Positions 54,790-63,099 of a stretch of DNA of 64,000 bases are shown here, piece by piece; positions within the stretch are counted from its first letter, which is position 1, and every line of letters starts with the position of its first letter. This stretch comes from Dipteris shenzhenensis (lineage: Eukaryota > Polypodiophyta > Polypodiopsida > Gleicheniales): the NCBI GenBank assembly GCA_047967505.1, contig CM106539.1; one strand, 5' to 3'. The notes under the pieces are model-generated. The model searched no databases and was not told the DNA's origin. It was given only the letters and a program-made list of their open reading frames with translations. The position numbers and the translations under genes are program-made.

Positions 54790-55335
54790 ACGTGCCAACT
54801 TTAAACAAGGAGGGGATGCCCACAAGTGTAATCTGTGCATGTGTGCATCTGTCCTCTGTCGGATCTATCGCGTTGCTGGCTTTGGGTCATGATCGCGCCG
54901 GAGGCCCGTGGGTTGAGAGTCGGTCCGGATGGAAAAACTCAGTGATTGTACTCTGAGAAGAGTCTACTAGAGTGCTCTGCTTTTGTATCTATGATCCAAG
55001 GAGGCGCTCTCGGTGTCTGACTGCCTCATGAATGAAGGCGGCCAAGCATCTTGGTCTGGAAAAGAGTCGAAGTGGGATAATAGCCCAGAGCCATATCTGA
55101 AGAGACAATAGACGTGCCCTCGAATGTCATAGTATACTGGTCATTAGAAAATGGAATGCTCCTCTGACTCAATCTCCTATAGGTCACACAAGGTGCATAT
55201 CTGCCTCTCCTAGGTAATCCCTTTGCCTTGCCACTCTCAATACAGAGTCTATGTGAAGAGACCGGGACCTTCCCATAGAGATACTCAGTGAATGGGGTAG
55301 GTGAATTCATGTATATCCTGGAGGGTCAATAAAGC
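54790..55335 (-). pseudogene. LINE-B copy B7: ORF2 C-terminus, 3' end displaced by gypsy G2
   Basis: Minus-strand ORF 55310-55026 reads FTEYLYGKVPVSSHRLCIES and GLPRRGRYAPCVTY, parallel to B2 (IAIGQFRVSSHRLLIES; GVPRERRICTLC), with the first Cys replaced. Below it the sequence runs into the gypsy 5' LTR at 54789. The LINE-B tail (TTTAATAA then TC repeats) appears on the other side of the gypsy at 40519-40160. The gypsy thus inserted into the 3' UTR of this LINE-B. Confidence 0.72.
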
Positions 55336-55369
55336 CCTCCTTTGAAATGTGTTTGCAATGATTTGTGTA

Positions 55370-55450
55370 GAGAGAAAGCAAGAAAGAAAGCTCATTTATA
55401 GTCTTCAAAAGACCGAAGGCTCTATGAGAATCATTTCACAAGGAAGCCAT
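55370..55450 (-). repeat. LINE-B tail upstream of B7
   Basis: On the minus strand TCTCATAGAGCC, hairpin TTCGGTCTTTTGAAGAC, TATAAATGAGC, then CTTT repeats. This is a further, diverged LINE-B tail that ends about 40 bp before B7 starts. Confidence 0.6.
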
Positions 55451-56028
55451 CAACCAAGCAAGCTCACCTTAAACCTAGAGATCATGGTTTGGGTCAATAG
55501 CTTGGCTTAATTTACTAGACACCTATGACTTGTCTCATATCATTGGTGCTCTTGCTGAAGGAACATGGTGGAAAGAGGGAGAGAGAGAGGGTAGGCTAGG
55601 GAGAGAGGAAGTGATACTCAAAAGGAGACATAATGAAATGGAAATGAAATGACTAGAGCAATGAACAAAAATGAGAGTACTCAACCTATGCATATGGGAT
55701 AACTCCCAATATGACACGTGGCATCCATAGAACACACTAGACTAGAAGACACTAGAACACACCAAACTGACTCAACTTGGCTTCATATTCTAACACTTGC
55801 ATTCAGAGAATTTGAGATGATGTGTGAGCCAATGCTATGACCATGCTCAGCACCACTATCCAGCATTGACTACTTTGTCCTAGCGCAAGCCCTCCTTTTA
55901 TTATAGCTTTATGTTAGGCATGAGCGCCTCATGCCTATCTGATAATCTATTTCATGATGGTACCAATGTAAATGATAAGCTGTAGCTAATATGATACTCC
56001 AGAGTCTCACTTACCAAAAGGTTAATTG
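55451..56028. other. Unassigned intron sequence
   Basis: No domain found. It includes a purine-rich stretch (55573-55612) and ACACTAGA-type repeats near 55731-55760. The right edge is the target site of hAT element H1. Confidence 0.35.
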
Positions 56029-56036
56029 TTTGCAAT

Positions 56037-56810
56037 CATACTTACTATCAAACACGTTTGGTTGGGTTACCAAACGTTTGGAAACGTTTGAAAAAGGGGC
56101 GTTTGGAAACTCCAAACAAACCCTACTTTGCAAGCCCATGTTTGAAAAGTTTCAAACGTTTGAAATTTTGGACGTTTGAAAAAAACCTGGGTTTGAAAAA
56201 GCCCCAAAGTCAAAAATTGCATCGATTTTCGTGTTTTTTTGGTGCGCCCGTACTTTCGCTGTTTTGGACACCTTACTTGTGCCCATACCTCCCGCACACC
56301 TATGCTCCTCGACTTGTCCTCAAGCTGTACGTACTACGGTGTACCTGTTCTTTGCTACTCTCCAAGCCTCAAGGCCCTACATAGTACAAGGCTCAAGCCT
56401 TGTCCTAGCTACTGTTTTGTAATTTTGTTTCAATTTATGGCTAGGGGCGTACGCCTCACTTCCAAGCTTTAATTCAAGTTTCAACTATTTGAAAGTAAAA
56501 AATGAGAATGTGACTGATTTAGAGTGGACTGTGGTCACTGGTAACTTGTAAGTTGTAACTTCTAACTAGTAACTAGTTTTTGGTTTGAAAGTCTAAATTT
56601 TCATGAAATTTGAAGCTTGTTTGTAAGCTGTGTGCTATTACTTGTAATGTTAGACTATAGTATGCCAAAATATGCAGTATAGCATATTTTTTATTGAAAT
56701 TAATTAAAAAAAAAACCCACGTTTCGAAACTCCGCCTAATTTTTTCAAACTTATCAAACGTTTGGAAACTCCAAACATTTGGAACCTTCAAATGTTTGAT
56801 AGTAACTATG
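56037..56810. mobile_element. Non-autonomous hAT element H1 (774 bp)
   Basis: An exact 8-bp duplication TTTGCAAT flanks it (56029-56036, 56811-56818). Terminal inverted repeats are CATACTTACTATCAAAC and CATAGTTACTATCAAAC (one mismatch in 17). Size, 8-bp duplication and CA-starting ends fit the hAT superfamily. It encodes no transposase. Both ends are packed with CAAACGTTTG-type palindromes and AAACGTTTGG words (56049-56190, 56754-56798). It lies in the last NUP54 intron. Confidence 0.9.
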
Positions 56811-56928
56811 TTTGCAATTATGAGCTTAACTACATTGAGTTGAAGAAGGTGGTGAAGGAACGATAGGCCATGAAGTTTCATCTGTGCTGAGGGTGCCTCC
56901 CATCCAATAATTGTTGATGACCCTTGGG

Positions 56929-57108
56929 CAGTGTAACCAAAAAAGCGTTTCGAGCAGTCAAAACGCTTAGAAACATTTCTAGACGAAACGTTTCACCGAA
57001 ACAGGCGTAACGCCAGTGCATTGGGTGAAACGCTTAGTACAGGTTGTCACCAGTGTCTTGACTCTTTTGAGAGTGTTCAATGTGTATATGCGTATTTGAG
57101 AGCTCTTT

Positions 57109-57160
<52 letters not shown>

Positions 57161-57279
57161 CTGGAGAATTATTTAAGTTTTATATATAATTCATATTAAA
57201 AACATTTAAAAAACCCATTTCTAGATGAAACGCCTGACAAAATCTAGAAATGTTTCTAGAAATGTTTCTTGTGACACTG
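56929..57279. mobile_element. Non-autonomous hAT element H2 (351 bp)
   Basis: Flanks CCCTTGGG (56921-56928) and CCCTTAGG (57280-57287) match at 7 of 8 bases. Ends are CAGTGTAACCAAAAAAG and, inverted, CAGTGTCACAAGAAACA. Inside are AAGCGTTTCG, AAACGCTTAG, GAAACGTTTC and related words, and a 44-bp (GA)n run at 57115-57158. No coding capacity. Its left end is 119 bp from the right end of H1. Confidence 0.82.
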
Positions 57280-57287
57280 CCCTTAGG

Positions 57288-58538
57288 TGCTTTCATTTTG
57301 TCCATCAAAGAGGAGTGTTGGAGTGTCACTCAAGCATGGTTTCCCTCCTTCGATGTACGGAACGTTCCGTACTGTTCCATACGACACGTACGCTTTATTT
57401 AAAAAAAAAAAAGGGTGCATTTGTTTGTTTTGGATGGCTGGTTTTGTTATTGGTGGTGGTTCTGCCAAACTGATTTTGGGTCTCCTAGATGGCAAGGTTC
57501 CATATAAACCCCCTCTCCTCTCACTATGATCTCACACTGTGCATCTACCTCCGACTTCAAGTCTCTACTCTCCCCTCTCCATCTCCAACAAGTGACGAGG
57601 CTCAAGCTGCATTAAGCATCTTCATCTCTCTCCCTCTTTATCTCTATCAAGCACCTATATAACATGTTTGTACAAGTTTTAAAGCTTGTACAAGTACCTA
57701 CTCCAAAACTCTAAAATCTCTGTCTTTTTTTTGGGTATCGAACATACCATCGGATGTACACCTAAGATTTTTTAGTTCGTTTTCTACCGCACTAATATCG
57801 AACGGTATGTATCGAACGTGATTGTACGTGTCAGCCATGCACTCAAGTATGCGATCTGATGCAGCAAACTTCAAGCCGGAGACTTTGGCCAAGAAAAGGT
57901 ATGGGTTTACTGAGTTGTGTGACCTGAGTAGTAAACTCACCTCATCAGCTGTGAACCTGTAACCTTTCTGAGTTGTTAGTCATTTCTGTCTACTCAGTTT
58001 TCATGCATTCCTAGAAGGATTGATCAAGCTATGGATGCTTGACACATGGTGAGGAGTGACATCGCTCTTTACAGACATGTCCTGAATGATCTTCCTTTAC
58101 TCAAAGAACTCAAGCACTTTGTTGCTTTCCTGAACATTTTGAGAGAATATAGACTATGCCAAATTCTCAGCAGCATTCCTTGCCCTTTTCAGTGTCTCAT
58201 AGTGCTTGATCTTGTACAAGCAGGAGGCTCCTTATATTGTTTCTGACGCACCTCAGATGTTTTCCCCAATCATTCCTCTTTTGTGCAATGCTTGGTTTCA
58301 TGCATTAATATATTCATGAATGATTTTTTCTGCTAACATGGCCGTCAATGTGCATGAGGTTTCCACAAGTACATATTTTGATTCAGATAGGAAATAAATG
58401 TGAGTGTTACCAGCGTGCAGCTTTGTTTACTGCAGATGGACTTCTGTAAATAATGTGCTATGTTCAAAATATATTCTCTGATGCTCCCAAGAGCTCTTTC
58501 TAACTATAGATTTTCCCTTTATGAGTGATCGTACACAG
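57288..58538. other. Intron sequence before the last NUP54 exon
   Basis: No element edges recognised. It contains a perfect 18-bp palindrome GTACGGAACGTTCCGTAC (57355-57372) and TATCGAAC/GTACG-rich words around 57740-57830 that may be a decayed inverted repeat. The minus-strand ORF 57940-57698 has no domain. Confidence 0.4.
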
Positions 58539-58673
58539 GTACTCCGTCAACAAACAGAGGCTATTTCACATGTTGTTAGTGTTTTGAAGAGGGACATGAG
58601 GGATATGGAGATAATTGTCTCGGAAGATGCTGATATTTTAGACCGGAGTAACGATAACGAGTTCAGGCAATAA
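58539..58673 (+). CDS. NUP54: NUP54 last exon with stop
   Basis: This 135-bp terminal exon runs from acceptor CGTACACAG (ending 58538) to stop TAA at 58671-58673. The 44 residues begin VLRQQTEAISHVVSVLKRDM and continue RDMEIIVSEDADILDRSNDN before EFRQ and the stop. VLKRDMRDMEI is the near-terminal signature of plant NUP54, and the length to the stop is right for the family's C-terminus. All five exons together give 178 residues with no disruption. No strong poly(A) signal sits immediately downstream. AATAAA-like strings occur about 1 kb further on (near 59698). Confidence 0.93.
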   Translation, partial: VLRQQTEAISHVVSVLKRDMRDMEIIVSEDADILDRSNDNEFRQ

Positions 58674-59823
58674 GATGGGCCTTCACTCACACGTGAATCT
58701 TACTCTGATTGAAGCCCCAAAATTTGAGCGGATATATCTTGTCCAAAATATGAGCGCCGATGAGCGCTCATCTTAGAGTGAATGGCATTGGATGCAACAC
58801 AGGTTTTTCAAGCTGTGAGCTGAGTTCCAGCTGAAAGATTACCCCCAATGCCAATTCCCTGCCATGCTGTAACTCCCTGTACATTAGCTAAACTTACACT
58901 GCGAGTAAAAAAGTGGGAGTTGTCTATTCGTGGCCACATGCATCTCTTTGGTTCCTTTTCAGTAGACTTTTATACTCTAATGCAATACATGCTTTATGTA
59001 ATGTGAACTTGTCCAAATCTATTACTTGCAGCAATTTTCTGACTATTAATTCTGGCATCATACATGCTGATGACTACAGAGTGTGGCTAAAGCTGAGTAT
59101 TGTGCCGTGAGGTTTTGTCATTGCAGCGAAATCAAACCTATATGCTGAAATGCCCTTGGATGAGACATGTAAGTCTTGTGAAAGTCATGCTGTCTGGTGA
59201 TCACTTCTGGTTGAAGAGCGAAGGAGTTATCACATTCGGATAAGGGATCCACCTCTGGAACGTGTAATTTTTGAAGGTGGCAGTTGTCTTAATACTAAAA
59301 ATATCAGAAGTTGCATGTAAGGTCAGACATTTCGCTTTTCTGTCATATCCATAATTTTCTTCAATTTTGTTAATCAGTTTTGGATGTACCAAGACAAATG
59401 TTCTAAATTTGTGGGTTTCTATACCTTGCTTCCCACACTCAGTATGTTATAAGTTTCCTTACTTCCTCAAGTTCCTTTGCAAATCAAAATTGGAAGTGAA
59501 GACTATTATCTCGTGGTTATATTTTTGTGAAACATCCAAAAGGCCATAGTCCCAGATCTTAGGTAGTGGGGGGGCATATCACTGGTGAACTTCTATTGTT
59601 CGTAGTAAGGGGCAAACGAATATCTGAGCTCCTTGTAGTCGGAACAATATCTTGCATTTTTGACATATGTGATACATGTTTACAAGATTTTAGGTGAAAT
59701 AAATGACTATATATATATGTGTGTACATATACATATATATTTGTATGTATATATGTATATGTACCCCCCTCATGAACAGCATGTACTCCTGAGATGTAGA
59801 GGCTACACTCACGTCAGCGAAGG
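58674..59823. other. NUP54 3' UTR and downstream sequence
   Basis: The 3' UTR must begin here. No unambiguous poly(A) site is visible: the AATAAA-like GAAATAAATGAC lies near 59697, over 1 kb from the stop. An AT/TG microsatellite (TATATATATGTGTGTACATA and similar) spans about 59709-59764. No other gene recognised. Confidence 0.4.
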
Positions 59824-59831
59824 CTATGGAG

Positions 59832-60317
59832 CATAGTTAGGGGAAACAGAAACGGGGAAACGGGGAACGGAAACGGAAACGGAAACGTTTCGGGATTTCT
59901 GGGAGGGCTGAAACGGGGAAACGCCACGTCAGCAAGGAAGGGCAGTAGATGATGATGGAGGGCTGAAGCAGGTTGCAGGAGAGAAAGGAGAGGAAAGGAG
60001 TGAATGGGGCTGAAGGAGGGCTGGAAAACCTTGAGGATGGAGAGAGTATGAGGCTGAAGGAGTGGAAGGAGCCTGGAGACCAAAATCAAAAGCAAAAAGA
60101 CAAAAAATGTGATTTTGGAGACCTAGCAGTCTGTGTTGTCTGAAACGGCACGTTTCAGGGCTCTGAAACGCGTTTCAGACTGGTTGAAACATTTCAGCCA
60201 GCCGTTTCAGGGTCGTGAAACGTTTCAGACTCTGAAACGCGTTTCAGGAAACGGCGCTTCTCTGAAACGGCGTTTCAGGCCTGGCTAGGCTCTGAAACGC
60301 GTTTCAGCGTAACTGTG
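59832..60317. mobile_element. Non-autonomous hAT element H3 (486 bp) with AAACGG arrays
   Basis: A perfect 8-bp duplication CTATGGAG flanks it (59824-59831, 60318-60325). Ends are CATAGTTA and, inverted, CACAGTTA, close to H1's CATAGTTA. Within 90 bp of the left end AAACGG occurs five times in one orientation. The right third has TGAAACGCGTTTCA, GAAACGTTTC and GAAACGG words roughly every 20-30 bp (60141-60307). AAACGG is the known binding hexamer of the maize Ac transposase, so the layout suits hAT subterminal binding sites. No transposase is encoded. Confidence 0.9.
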
Positions 60318-60494
60318 CTATGGAGGCAGCAATAATCTGCTGGAGCAGCCAGCCAAAAAGCTAGAAGCTACTTCAAAGAAATCTTGGAACGTTGCAACGA
60401 AGTATTGGATCTAGCACACAAGCTAGCCCAACAAGAACTCCATACATGACAAGTTTGTACTACTTTCTCACTGGATGTAAGGAATCCCTATTAG

Positions 60495-60554
60495 TTGATA
60501 GTGATAGCTAGTCCCATAGATCCAGAAGGGTCCCACGTGGACTTTAATACCATT

Positions 60555-60606
<52 letters not shown>

Positions 60607-60637
60607 AGTCCAATAGATCCAAAAGGGTCCAAGAGAA
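60495..60637 (+). repeat. LINE-B tail, (CT)n and LINE-B 5' start in tandem
   Basis: TAGTCCCATAGATCCAGAAG and GGTCCCACGTGGACTTTAATA (tail layout) lead into (CT)n at 60561-60605. AAGTCCAATAGATCCAAAAG and GGTCC follow just before the LINE-B8 ORF1 ATG at 60638. The words on both sides of the CT run are near-copies of each other. Confidence 0.65.
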
Positions 60638-61957
60638 ATGGGGGACAAAGCCAAGAAAGATGACAATAATAACAACAAAAAGAAGCAAACGACACAACTG
60701 AAATTGGAGGATGTGAACACACGTCACAACCGAAGTGGACTCGGGGTAGACAGCAAGGCAAAGGCAGGGCCCGCCTCAGCTTCTTCAGTTCCTATCTCTA
60801 CCTCAACCTCAACTCCTGCTACAGTTTCAGTCTTGGTTTCAGCTCCAGTCTGAGCTTCCTCTATCTCTATCTCTATCTCTACTTCGACTTCAGCCCCTAC
60901 TTCAGGCTTAGCTCTAGTTCTAGTCTCAGCTCCCTCTACATCTACGATTAGGGACATACTCATGCCCATGGTGTCGGTTGTTGTTCCCTTCCCCTCCTCT
61001 CTTGTTACAGCTCTCGCACAGCTTATGACCCCTACTTCGGAGGTGTCATACACTGTTCTGCATTATGCTTCACTCTCCCCTCTCCCTCTTAGTCAGCCCA
61101 TGCTCCCACACCTCGTTGGGACTGCCTCATCCATTCCACTGTCATCTCCGTTCCTCAGTCACCGTCCAGTTTTCGGACTCAGCCCCACACTTTCATGCCA
61201 CAGTCACCACATTTTCAGCATGGACATGGGAGGGCTGATACACCAGAGGGCCGTGAGACCTTGCTCATAGAGATGCATAGTTTCCGTGAGTGTGAGATGG
61301 AGCTGACTCGCTTCGCACGGGAGTAGGTCTGCTTCAACCAGGAGTAGAGCTGCATCATACAGGAGCACAGGCTAGGGCCATTCGGGAGCAGGCAGGTCTT
61401 ATTCAGGGACTCAGATAGGATATCATGCAGCTCCAACAGGAGGTCACAACCATACACATTGTCCCAGGGAGTACCCGGTGGTCGAGGCACAGATTGCGAG
61501 CATGCAATCTGCTATTGAGGAGACTTCCAGATGGGTTGACGTGGCCAAACGGGAACCCGCAAGGGTAACCGTTTCGGCTACCCTCAGTAAGGCTCTCAAC
61601 ATCAGAGTACGCAAGATCCCATGCACTGAGGCTACACCGATGATAGATGCGACTACGTTCGTGGTCGCTGCCCTGGGTGTGGCTGAGCACAAGATAGAGA
61701 GGGCATGGCGGGTGGGGAGAGATTCCAACCGAGAGCAACCCCTGATCATACGGTTCCATGACACTCAGGCACGACTTTCAGCTCTACGACGTAGGTCAGT
61801 CCTTCGAGATCAACCAACAATCTCTATGGATAAGGACCTCACACCTCTACAGGTTGAGGAGAGGTGCTCTTTGCTGCAGCAACAGGATCAGGCATGCTCG
61901 AAAGGAGGGGAAGTGGGTAGTGGTACGAGAGGGACGACTTCTTACAGGTCCCCGTAG
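60638..61957 (+). pseudogene. LINE-B ORF1 (B8)
   Basis: Starts MGDKAKKDDNNNNKKKQTTQ, followed by a Ser/Ala/Val/Thr-rich stretch. A segment near 61265-61440 (MHSFRE-, ELTRFARE-like) looks helical. The open stretch 61478-61957 contains AEHKIERAWRVGRDSNREQP, LIIRFHDTQARLSALRR and SMDKDLTPLQVEERCSLL. That order (RVGR...P-I-RF...LR......D-TPLQ-EER) is the RRM-like and C-terminal region of L1 ORF1 proteins, which bind RNA and chaperone nucleic acid. Several stops lie in the N-terminal half. Confidence 0.75.
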
Positions 61958-62019
61958 GGCACCTGCCTTCTCCCCCACATAGGGAAGCGGGGTCTCTGAG
62001 ACTCAGATATCCGGGACCC

Positions 62020-63099
62020 TATCTTGCACCATTTGGAACTGTAATGGTAACTTATGGTCAGAACCAGGGAACTTCTCAGAATCCTATACAAGCCACGACA
62101 TAGTCTTTTATACAGACACGTCAGAGTCCAGAGCGTCCTCTTTCAATAGTCAGCGGGTATACATGGGAATCTGTCTACATAGATGAGACGAGGCGTTCAG
62201 GAGGAGTTCGAGATTTAGGTGGAGTTGCAGTCCTTTTCAGATCCACACTTCGGGGGACCATTTTAGTAGAGCAGAGAGATACACATTCCAGATTTCTTTG
62301 GATCTGGATTTGATACATGGACAACCGGGATTTGTTTGTTGCAGTTTGCTACTTTCCCCTTGAGACCTCCCACTTTGCTAGAGATATCCGAGGTGATGAT
62401 GAGACATCCCCATTTGCTGCCCTTTATCAGTCCATCGTTGACTTCTCTAGCCGCGGAGAAGTCCTTCTAGTGGGGGACTTCAACGCGAGGACAAGGGCGC
62501 ATCAGGTACCACTTCTTGACTTTAGAGATGATTCCACTCTACTGTCAGATATTGACCTTGAGGAGGCAGGTATGCTACGGGTTTCGGTTGACAGGCGAGG
62601 TCCATTCTCATCTTATGGGCAGGCCCTATTAGACCTCGGCAGGATACAGGATCTCATTATCTATAATGGTCTTGACAGATGGCCCGCTTCAGGTGGTTTC
62701 ACATGCTTTCTAGATGGGGGGGGCTCCAGTGTTGTTGATTACATCATGGGATCCCTCGTCTTCACATCTTGCATTACTGACTTCACTGTAGCACCTCTCC
62801 TCCCAGGGGCTGATCATACATACCTTTTCTTTAGCGTCTCCATCTCCCTTCACACAACACCTTTCACCCCACTTAGTGCTTACTCCACCTACCACGATAT
62901 ACGCTTTGATTGGGATCACTCATCTTCTTACTCTAGCTGTATGTACATACTTCTTGCTTATATTGACTTCATACCTCTTTTAGCGGATCATGTTACTCTT
63001 GTCACCCACTCACTATACGAGGCTGCCATTCACGCTTTCCCCCATACCACCTGCTCCACCTACCCACCATCCCCTAGAATCGTACCCTGTAATAGTTGA
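62020..63099 (+). pseudogene. LINE-B ORF2 endonuclease (B8)
   Basis: WNCNGNLWSE near 62030 marks the endonuclease start, then stops to about 62310. The open stretch 62317-63099 has FVAVCYFPLETSHFARD, EVLLVGDFNARTRAHQVPLL (catalytic Asp-Asn), GRIQDLIIYNGLDRWPASGG, FTCFLDGGGSSVVDYIMGS and LLPGADHTYLFF (terminal Asp-His). These are the expected APE-type endonuclease motifs in order, so the fold is intact in this part. Confidence 0.88.

Larger units (their letters stand above)
37774..58538 (+). other. NUP54: Giant NUP54 intron (20.8 kb) holding a transposon nest
   Basis: Bounded by donor GTATTG and acceptor ACACAG. It holds a minus-strand LINE-B interrupted by a 14.3-kb gypsy element, itself carrying LINE-A5 and the long LINE-A6, plus two hAT elements near the 3' end. 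The first 2.1 kb (37774-39870) and 57288-58538 look like old intron sequence with no clear element. Confidence 0.85.

Noticed and set aside
59709-59764. AT/TG-rich stretch as a matrix attachment or origin
   Set aside because: It is a plain TA/TG microsatellite; nothing further can be supported.
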